Shown here: in pieces, positions 12,026 through 24,281 of the stretch
Layout: every line of letters starts with the position of its first letter
Position numbering within the stretch: the first letter of the stretch is position 1
From: Populus alba
Lineage: Eukaryota; Streptophyta; Magnoliopsida; Malpighiales; Salicaceae
DNA length: 64,000 nt
NCBI RefSeq assembly: GCF_005239225.2
Contig: NC_133298.1
Location: forward strand, 3,596,001 to 3,660,000
Direction: 5' to 3'
Made by a program: the position numbers and the translations under genes
Notes under the pieces: generated by a model
The model's database searches: none
What the model was told of the DNA's origin: nothing
The model's input: the letters and a program-made list of their open reading frames with translations, nothing else

Positions 12026-14188
12026 AAATTTTGTTAAAAAATTAAAAATGTCTTGTGACTTTTATCAAACAATTTGGAAACTGAACACAATTTCTCAATC
12101 TTTATATGCATATTGTCAAAGAATAATATAAATTATATATTGAAAATTTTATCTAATAGATTAAATTATTAGGTTGAATTGATTATTTAACATAATATCA
12201 TGATTTTTGATTATAAAATGGTTACAAGTTCAAGCCAATGTAATTTATATGTATATTATATACTATAAAAATTATATACAATGATATTTTTATTTTTCGT
12301 GTTCTTAAAAAAAAATATTCTTTTCAATAAATAAAGTACAACTGAAAAATAAAAACTAAATCAAACTATAAGAGGTTTTTAATAGTTTTCTTAGTACTAT
12401 CACTTTATATATGAATCTGAAAAGTCCATAAAAAAAAACTTGAATGCAAAAGAATTGAGAAAATTGAGATGAAAATTTGATAGTATTCGATCGTACGATA
12501 ACTACTAAATATTCCTTTTCAATTATTATTTTTTCTCTTTCTTGTTTCTTTTTTTGTGATGAAAGTATCTAATAATTACATAGTGAAAAATAAAATTTCT
12601 CAAAGGAATTCTTGTGTTAATAAAATACCTAGCTAGGATCTTAATACTAACGAACAAGTTAATCTAAAATAATCTTAAATGCGGAAGCAAAACTATGGGT
12701 GCTGCCCCTCTTCATCTCCCCCGAGTGGTTTTTCTCTTGTTACAATAATTCTCACGAAGTCATTAATGGTATTAATCAATGTATCTCACTGTCAAGATTA
12801 ATTCCTTCCTAATTATCAACTACTCCAGCATCAATAATTAAGGGTTTGGTGTTAAATTTAGGTGCTAGCTGGCTCATTTATACCAAACCTAAATAATATA
12901 AATTTTAACCTCAAATTTAAAATGAAAAAAAATAAAAAAAATATAGTCTAGAGTAAGCTTTAGTACCCTCGGTAGTAATATCAGCCCGGCGGTCAATCCG
13001 ACAACTCGTTAACTGAGATTTGATCTAAACCGGGTCAATGAAAAAAAAATTTTTTTTTTATATCATTTGATATTTTTATAAAAAAAACAAAACTTGAATT
13101 AGCCTATTAACTCCATATATATATATATATGAGGTTGACTCAGTGAAAAAAAGTAGTAAGACACTCCTGCTGCTTTCACATCCTCCCTCATAATTTTACT
13201 CGTATATTTCCTCGATGGATCTTTGAAATATTCAGGACATGTCAATGTCAAAAAAACCTAGAGGAAAAAAAATACAAGCAAGCAAGATTATTTAATGCAT
13301 AAGTTTATTCAGAGGAGGTCCAACTTACCACAACCTACGGCATCGAAGGAGAAGGTTCGGTAAGCTACCACAGATCATGGCCCCCCGAGCACGGGAGAGA
13401 AAGTTGAAAAGTGCAAAAATCTAAGATGCTTTTTCACTTTTCAATGCACAAATATTATTGGTTTTCCTTTCCTGGTTACTTCCCTTCGTGTTTCTCTTGT
13501 CAGCGTCTTTGACCCTCTCCTGTTCTTTTTGAAGAACTAGCTTTTTGTATGTTTGCCAGCTTCCAATGACCGTACACAGCTCCCCATTGTTTTGCAATTC
13601 AACGGAGCCACCCCCCCCCCCCCCACCTCTCTCCACCCTTTTTTTAATCCTCACTGTAGCCTAAAAGTCCATGATGTAGAGTTTAGATTCCAGTCAGCAT
13701 TGCGTGTCATGAAGGGTTTTAAAAGTATTTTTTTATTTTAAAAAATTACTTTAATATTAGTGCGTGAAAATACTGAAAAAAAAATAAAATTTAAAACACT
13801 CTTACAATAAAAAACAAGCAACAATTAAAAAAAAAAAAAAAAACTGAACTTTTGGTAGACGGTGGCTGAGAAGTGTCCAGCACGTACGAAGAGAAGTAAA
13901 ATGTGCAGTCCACTACACAGTAGCCTCTTTTTTAAGTGTGAACCTCGAGAGATTTGCTTTTGGGCGTTTTTCTCGTCTGCGTGTGCGTGTTTATATTAAA
14001 TTAAAAATTGCTTTTTCGAAAAAGACTTTTTTTTTTTAATAATATATATATTTTTTAATATCAATTTATTAAAATCATTAAAATACATTAAAAGTATTTT
14101 TTAAAATAAAACACACTATTAAAATCATTCCCGAGCTATCACACTTCCACACACTCAAGCTTTATTCTCAGTGTAATATAACATGTCA

Positions 14189-14224
<36 letters not shown>

Positions 14225-14800
14225 AAAAAAAATTAAAAAACCAATTTAAAATAAAAAATAATAATCTTTTTAAATGCTTTTAAAACACCTAAATAAATTT
14301 ACCAATAACGAGATATTATTTTGAAAAATTGAGTAGCTAGCAGGTAATGTCCCATCACATGCCTTTTCATTGCCGCCTACAAAGATTCAGCAATGAACAT
14401 TATTGTTGTCGACATCGACGGGGCAGTTTTTCTCCACGATTGTGGTTATAATCAAGTCTAATTTTAGAATTGACTTGAAAAGGAACTTGCTTCATAATTA
14501 TTGGTTTAACTATTTTTATTAAAAAAAAGGTGTAAAACTGATTTTTTTTTCTAATACATACCTAATCAAGTTTAAATAAATTTGAGAAACCATATTAATT
14601 GTAATACTAAAAGTCTACTTAAATTTTACTAGATTAATATTTTATTTTATTCAATAAAAAAATTAATTTAGGTTAGACTCCAAGTCTAAATTTTTTTGAA
14701 TTAATCTACTAGATGAAATGAATTTAATAATTATGATTAAATTTAAATCATTAGCTCAGCTCGATAATTAACTTTAAACTAAAAAAGAAAGGGATCTTAT
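12026..14800. other. Intergenic sequence with simple repeats
   Basis: No supported gene. It includes a poly-C run of 14 (13611-13624), a (TA)n microsatellite (about 14192-14221), another AT-rich family copy (about 14000-14130) and a mixed-complexity stretch at 13300-13680. The reverse strand of that stretch has a 77-codon open frame with a glycine run, which is simply the poly-C read backwards. Confidence 0.4.
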
Positions 14801-14829
14801 TGTACCCCTCTTCACAAAGCACTATTTTT

Positions 14830-15330
14830 CATTAAGTTGTCATGATCTCATGACTCGGTAATAAAACTTAATGGTCAACTCAGGTTTATTTTGCTTGATT
14901 TTCATGTTATTTTTTTAATTGATATTTTTATAAATTTCATCGTTTAGCATTAGGTCCGACATGAATGACTGAGAATCAAGTTTTATAATTTGTTTTGACA
15001 TTCTATCCAAGGAGTTGTCTCGATCTTGAGACTAAAATCGCGGATTTAACATGTTAACTCAAGTTAAATTAGGTTATTTTTTATTTTTTTCTATAAATTT
15101 ATCTCGGTACAATGACTCGGGTTGTAAGTTTGACATATTAACCCAGGTCTTTTTTAGGTCCTTTTTTAATTATTTTTTTTCAGTTTCATCTTTTAATAAT
15201 GGGTCGGTTGAGAATTAGACTTAATAATTTATTTCGATCTGTTTTTTACAGAGTTATCACAGTCTCATAACCCGGGTCATGAATTTGACATATTAACCCG
15301 GGTTGTTCAAGGTTAATATAATATATTGTT
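14830..15330. repeat. Degenerate tandem repeat, about four units
   Basis: A motif of the type TCTCATGACTCGG...TTTGACATATTAACCCGGGT recurs near 14840, 15015, 15100 and 15255, with the linking sequence (ATTTTTATAAATTTCATC, GTTTTGACATTCTATC and similar) also repeated. Spacing is irregular (about 85-175 bp), so units have been shortened by deletions. No coding capacity seen. Confidence 0.6.
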
Positions 15331-15537
15331 ATTGTAATATTAAAAAAATATATTATCTTTAAATTTTGTTTAATCAAAATTTGTTTTTACAAGTTGATTT
15401 TAGACTAGTAAAGTCAATCGGATTATATCGGGTAAACCATTATACAATTTAGTTTTTTTCTGTTAGGAAAAAAAACATTAGCAATATTTTTAAATTTCAC
15501 CTGTGGAGTAGCACAAGTAAATTATCCCAGTATTAAC

Positions 15538-15672
15538 TATATGTTATTGAGATTAACTTGTTTGGTCAGCCCTCGTGGCAATAAAACTATATGAACTTGC
15601 TTGGTCAGCCCTCGTGGCAATAAAACTATATGTTATTGAGATTAACTTGTTTGGTGAGGAGTCGTAGCAATC
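15538..15672. repeat. Short tandem duplication, 39-50 bp units
   Basis: AACTTGYTTGGTCAGCCCTC followed by GTGGCAATAAAACTATATG occurs at 15555 and 15594 (period 39). A third, diverged copy begins at 15644, after an interposed GTTATTGAGATT that also precedes the first unit. Confidence 0.75.
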
Positions 15673-18400
15673 AAAACTTTCTCTCGATAGAAAGATACAA
15701 ATTTGAAGTCCCAGTAAAACCAAATTTATATTATTTTAAACTCGGAGACAATGAAACCTGGAACTTTCTTTACCGCAAGTAATGCCACAAGTTTTGACTT
15801 GTAGCCTTTTTCGTAGTTTAATTGTCCGCATGAAACTTCATGCGCAACTTCTTCCTTTTACGTGCATGGTCTTCATTTTCCTGTCAAACATGTGCTCCCA
15901 TCCATAGAAAAGGGCAAAATTGTTTGGGACATGATGTATTTTAAGAAATTTTGTATATATATTCGATTACTTTATTCCAAATACATTTTCTATTGAACAT
16001 TGATTCCTTAAAAAATCCCGTTCAATATCTTAACCACTTCTTTTTTATTTTTTTTTTAAATATATATTTCAAACACTTGCCGGATCTATATTCAATTAAT
16101 TTGTTCCAATATAAACTATACTATAATCTTTTAAAATATTCATGACTGTATATGAAATAATATGTTATACTAATAAAACTACTTGAAAAATAAATTTTAT
16201 TTAATGTAAATTATTTGAAAAATACCATAAAGAAGCAATACACAGTGTGGTCATAGAATAAACCTCTTTTCACACCTAATTATTGCACATAGAAAAATAA
16301 AATGGAATGTTTTCTCTTATAAAAAGCAGCGCGCCCTAGAAATTTATTAACAACAAGAAAAATTATAGCTGTTACACTAGTCTCAAGGTCGATTTAATAT
16401 AGATATAAAATTAGAATCATGGGTCGAGTTGATGCAAAATTCAGGCCAGAAGTTAGATAAATTATCATAAAATAAAAAAAAATTGAAAATAAAATCATTT
16501 TATATTTTTAATTAAAAAAATTTAATTTAATCGGATTAATAAATCAACTTCAAGATTATATTTTTAAAACTCTTCTCAAGACGAAAATTGATCGGGCTTG
16601 TTTCGAATTGAACTGCAGGTCAGGTTTTAAGGTGAGCGAAAGCAAGGCGATAACGAGGCAGATTTTTTTTACGTGGTTAACATTAACTGGACCCTAAAAT
16701 CACTGGACCCCACATCATTACCCCATCTCCTGCCACCTCACATCATCGCGTGGCTACAGTTACTTAGAGCATCTTAGGCCCACTATCCGCACTTCCTGCC
16801 ACGTGGGACCTTATACATTAAACGACCGTCACCGATGACCATCACCCAGCTGTGAAAGCGACGGCACGTTTCGGTTGTCCCACTTTCTTTTATAAACTAT
16901 AACCCGTTTATTTTTATATTTTTTAAAAAATAAAAATTATTTTTTTAATTTTAAAATAATTTTTTAAATATTTTTAAATCGCAATGTGATCTAAAAATTA
17001 ATTTTTTTAAATAAAAAATACTTAAAAAAGGTTAAAACGGAGCAAACGGGTTTACAGGTAGGACCCGTGCTGATACATGGCCACGTCAGAATAGACTCAC
17101 TTATAGGTGGTCTCACGCACTTTGTTCGACAAGTCTTCACTCCCACATGTTGTCTACCCTCTAAGATCCCCCTGGACCCCGCGTTAGTTAGACCATTTTT
17201 TTTTTTTTTTATTTATTATTATAATCACCAACTGAATAAACAAAACTTAAGAAGAATTTTTTTTGTTGGAGTTTTGTGAGTATATTTTTTTTAAAAGTAT
17301 TTTTATAGGAAACATATTAAATTAATTTTATATTTTTTTAAAAATTTTTTAATATGCTAACATAACAAATAAAAAATATTTTAATATATTCTCAAATAAA
17401 ATTATTTTTTAAAAAAAATTTTATACAACAATAGCAGGCATAATTTTTTTGTACTTTTATTTTTCTGCATTTGAAAATGCTTGTCTAGATATATTACAAA
17501 TTTTTGAGTTTTTTTATTATATATCTTGTTAAATTATATTTAATATGTTTTTTTTATATTTATAGAAAGTAAAATATAATATTGTAATATTGTAACATCA
17601 TATTTATTATGTTTCTGATTTTTTGTGAAAAGTTAATAGAAATTAATAATAATAATAATAATAATAAAATAACACTTAAAAGAGAGGAAGATTAAAATAT
17701 AGGTACGCACGTGTTGTGACCTCTAACCTTTACCAGTAAAATTTAATTAATTGTTTGATTATTTTAATATTGTTTATAATTATGATTAAGTTATTTTTTT
17801 AATAAATGATATTTTCAAATTATTTCACTAAAAAGAATAAAAATTTCTTTTATTATTAATTAAAAATATATATTTTAAAGTCATATTCTTAATTCATTAA
17901 GGATTATTACTATAAATTTTACGATATCAAAATAATAAGTTACATTAAAAAAATCAAAGAAATTAAAAGCAAATGTTATTTTCGGAATAGAATTAGAATA
18001 TTTTTAACTATCTTTCTTCTACCAATTAAATCTTAAGATAAATGTAAAACAAAATTCTTCTCTTAACATGTGAGAAAACCACCAAACCAAGGTTTTATTT
18101 TTTGCATTATTAAAATAAGTTATTTTTTAGTATTTTTTTTTCATTTAAAGAGAGATTTTTCATTTCTATCAAATCAAATTTCCGCGTCGCTGCTTGACAA
18201 CCGAACCTCCATCACCACCACCACTCTCAAAAGTCACCAAACGTACGCGTAATAATAACGCGCCAACTGATGTTTATAGTTTTTTTGCTAAAAATTACTA
18301 TATTTCAACAGTGTGACGTTGAGAGGTTTTCTAATTTAAATACCGTGAAATTAGGCTTATAAACACATTCATTTAAAAAATAAAAAATAAAAAAACTATA
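15673..18400. other. Intergenic region upstream of the TPP gene
   Basis: No gene seen. A GC-richer island at about 16650-16880 and 17040-17190 stands out from AT-rich flanks and includes CCACGTGG (G-box core at 16800-16805). It could be a distal regulatory region or a remnant of an inserted element. AT-rich MITE-type sequence occurs at about 16905-17040 and 17280-17440, and an (AAT)n tract at about 17646-17667. Confidence 0.35.
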
Positions 18401-18406
18401 TTCTTG

Positions 18407-18416
18407 TTTATAAATA
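18407..18416 (+). promoter_or_regulatory. Putative TATA box of the TPP gene
   Basis: TTTATAAATA lies just before a C/T-rich, ATG-free stretch (about 18435-18549) that ends at a good splice donor (AG/GTATTT at 18549/18550). This is the normal layout of a plant TATA box, start site and leader exon. It is inferred from position only. Confidence 0.5.
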
Positions 18417-19435
18417 CCTGCTCTCCTCAACCAACGTTCGTCTCTCCTCTCGCCCTCCCTATCTCTAGCTCCTCCTCGTTTTGCGTCAAAGAGAAAGAAA
18501 TCTTTCTATCGCTTGATTCTCGTTCTTTGCGATTCTTCAGAAAAAAAAGGTATTTTCCTATTTTTTTTTCTTCTTCTCTCTCTCTTCCGAAAGAAGTCTA
18601 TTTTCTGGTGTCGGAGCTGGGGCTGGCTTTCTTCGTTTCATTTCGTTACGACGACTGTAAGATACCTAAACGGTTTCGTTTCATCTGATTCCTTGCGTTT
18701 TGTTCTTGAAGGAAGGCACCTGCATTTTAAAGATTTCCTTAGCGTCGTTTTCATTTCGGATTGGAGATTCTGTTAGGTGCGTTAATATTCTTATATCTCT
18801 GTATGAAACGACGGCGTGTCTGTCCAATCTTCCCTAGTTTCTCATCTATCTCTGCTGTCTTGCAAGCTGGAATGCCCTTTGTTTTATAAACGACAGCGTT
18901 TTCTGTCGTCAAATTCTCCATGTCTGTGTTATTGATTCCTTTTATACTCTTACTTACGCTAGGAACGTGTCGGCCATTTTTTTTTATTGGAGAAAAAAAA
19001 ATTGATTTCTGCTGCTTGTTTCATTGGTTGCATCTCTCTCCTTTAAAAAAAAAAAATTAATTAATTGAATCTGATTTTAGTTTTGGTGTTAGTTTTATTT
19101 GTTTGTCATTGTGTCCTTTTTCTTTGGTAAAAATTAAAATTAAAATTATTGTCAGTTTTTTCAGTTTTTATTTCGTAACGGCAAAAACGATATTTGTTTT
19201 CAAAGCTGTGTTTGACAAAGCAATAATGACGATGGTGATACAAGCCTTTGTTCTTATCTCTCCGATTTTTATACGTTAAATGGTCGCCGTCAAATGTCAA
19301 ATGTCAATTTCTTTTTTTCTTTTCTTTTCTTTTTTGCGTTAAAATCGTGTTCATGAATCCTTATTTTTTCCTTGCTGGAATATTGACCATAATAAATCCA
19401 CACAGACTCTCCCCCTCCACGTTAAAGAAATATAA

Positions 19436-19590
19436 GTTTTTGAGTGGTTTTATTAACTGGGATTTTTCTTTTTGAAAAAAAGAGAAGTTTTTGCGAGTGG
19501 TTTTATTATCTGGGATTTTCTATTTTGCTTTCTTTTTTTTTTTAAAAAAAATTGGTTTTTTTGAGTGGTTTTGTTATATGGGGTTTTCAG
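19436..19590 (+). repeat. Three imperfect tandem units in the TPP leader intron
   Basis: The unit TTTTTGAGTGGTTTTATTAA + CTGGGATTTTC occurs near 19436, 19490 and 19557 with diverging T/A-rich spacers, period roughly 55-67 bp. It lies inside the predicted 2.07-kb leader intron. Confidence 0.65.
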
Positions 19591-20707
19591 TACTTTGTGT
19601 ATATGTTATTTGGGTATGACTGGTTTTCTTTTTCGAGGGAACTTGGTGTTGGTGTTGGTGTTGCTGTTTGGTTGTTGAGTTTAGAGTAGAAGATTAGAGT
19701 AGAAGAATGTGACAGCAATAGCAACAAAAGTATGGAGATATCTTTGTTATTGAAAATAAATGATTTTTTTTAATTTTTAATTTGCATTTAAGACATATAT
19801 TTACATCAGTTGATAAATCTTCGGGGCCCATATGTTTTAATGATTCCATGCTTGTAATGCAGGCCCATTATGTGTGGTGCATATGTATGCTTCAATCTCT
19901 AACATGTGGGAATAAATGAGTATAGACAGCTTTTTATTGTACACAACTACCATTTCCTCATATTTTTCTCTTACCAGATATCATCTTTGTGGGCCAGTTT
20001 TTAATGCTGAACACTGTTTTTTTAATGTTTGTCGGGTTACATAGATTTGCTTTAGTGTTCTTTTTCCACGATGTTTACCTGCTATTTGGGTTAATAATGT
20101 TATTAGCACACTATTTAGGGAGAATGATTAAAATAGTTTAATCTTGGCGTTTTGAATTCGTTGATGGATGCCACACTGCTGATTTTATCTGGAGTTGTTT
20201 CCTGTAAAACTAGAGTCCTTTATTGGAAGATTTCTGGGTTATGGAAACGGATTCTATATTAGGAAATTGTGAATGCTTGACAACCAGTAGAAAATGTTTA
20301 GGCTTTCTAGTTAAAATGGATACAGAATAGATAACTCAGTGTAATATATATTTCTGTTCTGTCTGGTGACAGTTCTCATGCGAGAAGTCCATTATTTTTG
20401 AGAATGTTCTGTTTGCCACACCAAAGTTGTTCAAGCCTACTTGGGAACTGCTTTGTGGGTTTTATTATTTTTCTTTTAATGATTGTTTCGTTTTGCACAA
20501 TCATTTGCACATTCAACTTCAACATCTCTGCTACATACAGTAGATTATTTTAGGATTTACTAAAACTGCTTTATTTTGGTGTCTCTTGCATCACTTAGTT
20601 GTTTCTCCATGCTTTGCAGAGGATTGAAGACTTCCCGCGGAACGTGAAAGCAAAAATATTAACAGTATTTTCAAGCCCCTTTTTGGCCCATCGTGGTGGT
20701 TAAGGCG

Positions 20708-20851
20708 ATGAAAACCTATAGGTAAATTGGATATTGGTTTTCTTTGAAGAGAAACTTGACATTGTACTTGATTATATTCTTATGAGCATTTGTTATGCCA
20801 TTAGCATTCAGGAGCCCGGTGCTTGATGGACTGCTTGCCAAGCAGCAGTGA
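20708..20851 (+). promoter_or_regulatory. uORF1 in the TPP leader (spans an intron)
   Basis: ATG at 20708 reads into the predicted splice at 20721/20812 and continues to the TGA at 20849-20851, giving a 17-residue peptide MKTYRSPVLDGLLAKQQ. If the intron is kept the frame stops after five codons. It ends about 170 nt before the main start. Arabidopsis TPP genes are recorded as having conserved-peptide uORFs, so translational control is plausible, but I could not compare the peptides. Confidence 0.5.
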
Positions 20852-20900
20852 CAAGATAACTCTGAAGAGGTGGTTCTTCCTCGATAAAAGGGCTGGGTGA
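20826..20900 (+). promoter_or_regulatory. uORF2 in the TPP leader, overlapping uORF1 in another frame
   Basis: ATG at 20826 opens a 24-residue frame ending at TGA 20898-20900. It starts MDCLPSSSDKITLKRWFF and overlaps the 3' half of uORF1. It lies wholly in the third leader exon and does not depend on splicing. Its balanced amino-acid composition makes it a candidate conserved peptide. Confidence 0.45.
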
Positions 20901-21020
20901 AGAGATTCCTGACATCCAATAAAATCTGTTATAGGTTCAATTTGCAAGGACAATCTACTGTTAGCATTTGCTTTCTTTGGCGTTATAAATTATCTTACGA
21001 ATCTGGCTCATCTGGATCCG

Positions 21021-23297
21021 ATGGACCTCAAATCAAATCACAGTGCTCCTGTGCTCACTGACTCTGCACCCCTAGTCAAGTCAAGACTAGGTGGGCATCA
21101 TGGTTTGTACCCATGCTCACCCTCGGGTGGTGCAGCTTTTTCACCGAATCTATGGTTATCTATTCCCAAGAAGAAAACTGGAGTTCTTGATGATGTTCGC
21201 TCCATTGGTTGGCTGGACGCAATGAAATCATCATCTCCTCCTCACAAGAAGTTTAACAAGGAAATTAACTTAGAGCTATCCTCGCCTGATCCGGAAGCTG
21301 CCTACCGCACTTGGCTTGTAATTCTTTCCTTCAAGTTCATTTATATGTTTAATATTATTGTTATATTGGTAGATGATTCATTTTTATGATCTTGTGCATC
21401 TTTCTTCATCATGCAGCTTAAATATCCATCTGCTATTGCATCTTTTGAGCAAATTGCAAACTTTGCAAAAGGCAAGAGAATCGCCTTGTTCCTGGATTAT
21501 GATGGTACTCTATCGCCGATTGTAGAAAATCCTGACAATGCCTTCATGTCTGATGTTGTAAGAATAGTTTCTTAATGGCATATATGGCAAATTTACTGTT
21601 GAGATTCACTTCCTATCCTGTTCTTTTTTACCGTCATCACTGAAGTTTTGCATTTTTTTGTAGATGCGTTCTACTGTAAAGAAAGTGGCAAAATATTTCC
21701 CCACAGCAATAATTAGTGGTAGAAGCCGTGACAAGGTAGCTAACAAACTTGTTTTAAAATAAATGAAAACACTTTTTGATGACTTTGTCAGCATTTATTT
21801 TCCTTGGTTCATGTTTTCATTCATCCTTGGTGGGTTTGTTATTCAGGTATACGAGTTTGTAGGACTAACAGAACTCTATTATGCGGGTAGCCATGGAATG
21901 GATATCGTGGGCCCTGTTAGGCAGTCTACATCTGATGATCACCCAAATTGTATCGAGTCTACAGACACGCAGGTAAAACCTCCATGAAAATCCTGACATC
22001 TCTTTGCAGTGTCTTCACATCTGTCCTTAATTTTCTAATTTGAGGTTTTCATTTGATTTTTCTGAATGTAGGGAAATGAAGTTAATTTATTCCAGCCAGC
22101 TAGAGAATTTTTACCTATGATCGATGAGGTCTGGGAATATCTTCTCTTCAATGCCAATTTTGACGTGCTTTTGTTTGTTTTGCTTATTCTTGATTTCATA
22201 CTTGCAGGTTTTTAGCTCCCTTGTCAAGAGTACCGAAGAAATTAAAGGTGCAACAGTTGAGAACAATAAATTCTGTGTCTCTGTACATTACCGAAATGTT
22301 GATGAAGATGTATGTTTCTTTTTTGAGCATTTAAATCTTGAATTTTCAATCCACTTCTCTTGTGTTATTTGCCAAACAAAGGAGCTATTCCTGTTTTAAT
22401 CTTTCTTTGTTGAATTTGTTTTCAGAAATGGAAAGCAGTTTGGGAGTGTGTCGAAGATGTCATTAAGAAGTACCCCCGCCTGCGATTGACTCTTGGGAGG
22501 AAGGTAAATTTTAGATCCATCACATATAAAATCATCTGTACTTCCATTTTTAGTTTCGTTAATCTCCACTCCTTTTGGTTTAAAGAATTTATTATTTATG
22601 TTCTGTTATTTTCATAATGATTAGGTTTTAGAAATTCGTCCCACGATCAATTGGGACAAGGGGAAAGCTCTTGTGTTTCTACTTGAATCACTAGGTGAGC
22701 AACTTTTTACTCCTGAACTGTTTGTTACAAATGATATATAGAATATTAAGCTTTGCTTTATACTGAGTTGCAACAAAAATATGTTTTAGGTCTCAGCAAT
22801 TGTGATGATGTGCTCCCAATTTATGTTGGAGATGACCGGACAGATGAAGATGCATTTAAGGTAATCTATGGATAAAATACCCCGACATTCTTCTTTCAGT
22901 ATATACTGCTGAATTTTTTATGACATGTTCTTTAGTTATTTGCTGAATTACTTCGATGCACATGCAATAGATTTTGAGAGAGAGGAACTGTGGTTATGGG
23001 ATTCTGGTATCAAAATCACCCAAGGAAAGCAATGCATATTACTCTCTCAGGGACCCATCCGAGGTACAATTTATTTTTATTCGAAGTACTTTTTGACTTT
23101 AGAAATGCTTCATGAAACATGTCTCGTGGATCTCTGAATTCTCTGTCTCCATGAGGTTTCTTTTCTGCCTTTGCGCCACGTTAGAAATGGCCTGTAGTCC
23201 CCAGCTATTTAATGTGGCTATCATCTGCTTGTCATCATCTTAGGTCATGGAGTTTCTCAAGTCCCTTGTGATGTGGAAGAAGTCGAGTGCTCAATAA
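21021..23297 (+). CDS. TPP: Trehalose-6-phosphate phosphatase
   Basis: Eleven exons: 21021-21317, 21417-21557, 21664-21735, 21847-21972, 22072-22128, 22208-22309, 22426-22503, 22625-22694, 22790-22860, 22971-23063 and 23244-23297. They sum to 1161 nt (386 aa), the usual plant TPP length. The enzyme dephosphorylates trehalose-6-phosphate, the sucrose-status signal, to trehalose. HAD-superfamily motif I is [10 protein letters not shown] with catalytic Asp126 and Asp128, the [10 protein letters not shown] segment follows in exon 3, and motif III is [11 protein letters not shown] (328-338). The N-terminal extension, including [13 protein letters not shown], matches the TPPA/D/F/G type. All introns are GT-AG. 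Exon 10 encodes the conserved Gly-rich [12 protein letters not shown] segment, starting ILRERN where VLRE is more usual. The start is the first ATG after two uORFs. Confidence 0.93.
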
Positions 23298-24281
23298 ATG
23301 CTACAAGGAAGAGGAGAATACTCTAGTATACACATACAACATGAAAGACTTTATATGTTTTTTTCTAGGAAATACTCGCAAGTGGTTTTGAAGCAGAGGT
23401 GCAAAGAAGAGAAGACTTCCATTAAAGACCTGAGGACCATCATCATCCTACATAACTATTTCTGCTCGAATCTTCTTGTCTTAATTGTAAATCCCCTTCT
23501 TTAATGATCTTCAGAAAAATGCCATCATGTCTTGAGTATTATATTAAACCCCCCCTCTCCCTTCTTTCTTCAGTTTTGGTCGGTTTCCTCTCTAGGAAGA
23601 GTCAGTCAATCCTAAATATTTGTTAATTCTTTTAAATATAGAAATACCTCCCCTTGTACCTCCTAGTTTTAAACCTAATGTTTAAGTTATTGTTCTTGTT
23701 TTGTGCATTTCATTAACTTTGCTGATGGATGATGGGCTATGTAATGTGTCATCATTTATGATGTTTTTCAAATTTTTGGAGCATTTTTTTTTAAAAAAAA
23801 TTTGCAGAGAACGAATACTAACGAAGGCTACTACCTGAACCAACATAATTCCGATAGAAGGTCTTGGAATATCCAAATTATAAGGTATAATTTATTTCAA
23901 TTCCAAATTGGGATTTCGTTTCGTGCACCAACATGCAAGGAGATGGCAAGCGCGTGCATACTTGACGGATCTATTAACTACCACTAACGGAGAATGCAAG
24001 TTGGGGTAATAAAAATGTTTGTAATAAAATTAATACAACTAAAAGATTTGGGAGGACACTACTTGTGTAATGCTCAAGTTCTTCATGGAAGGGTTCCATT
24101 TCTTGTTGAAGCCATACTCTTGCAAAACTTAATTTTAACACCCCAAGTTTATTCTACTCATATTATTTGAAATTTGTTAGTATCATATAATTTTATTCTC
24201 GAAGTCAATTCCCTTGAGTAGTCTCTTCGGGGACATGATCCGATAAAATCCAAGCTCTTAAAGCTATCCTGAGGTACGTAG
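23298..24281. other. TPP 3' region and spacer to the convergent BAHD gene
   Basis: This lies between the TPP stop and the stop codon of the minus-strand BAHD gene, so it must hold both 3' UTRs. No further gene is supported. The T-rich run near 23785 is simple sequence. Confidence 0.45.

Larger units (their letters stand above)
18435..21020 (+). other. Inferred 5' leader of the TPP gene, with two leader introns
   Basis: Predicted leader exons are about 18435-18549, 20620-20721 and 20812-21020, joined by introns 18550-20619 (GT...GCTTTGCAG) and 20722-20811 (GTAAAT...CATTCAG). Exon 1 has no ATG. The long first intron is T-rich near its ends and holds a threefold repeat at about 19436-19590 (GAGTGGTTTTATTAWCTGGG). 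Two upstream ORFs sit in exons 2-3. Exon limits rest on splice-site appearance and would be settled by cDNA. Confidence 0.5.

Noticed and set aside
13421..13741. Open frames around the poly-C run, one with a glycine run
   Set aside because: The Gly run is only the C14 tract read on the other strand; no other coding evidence.
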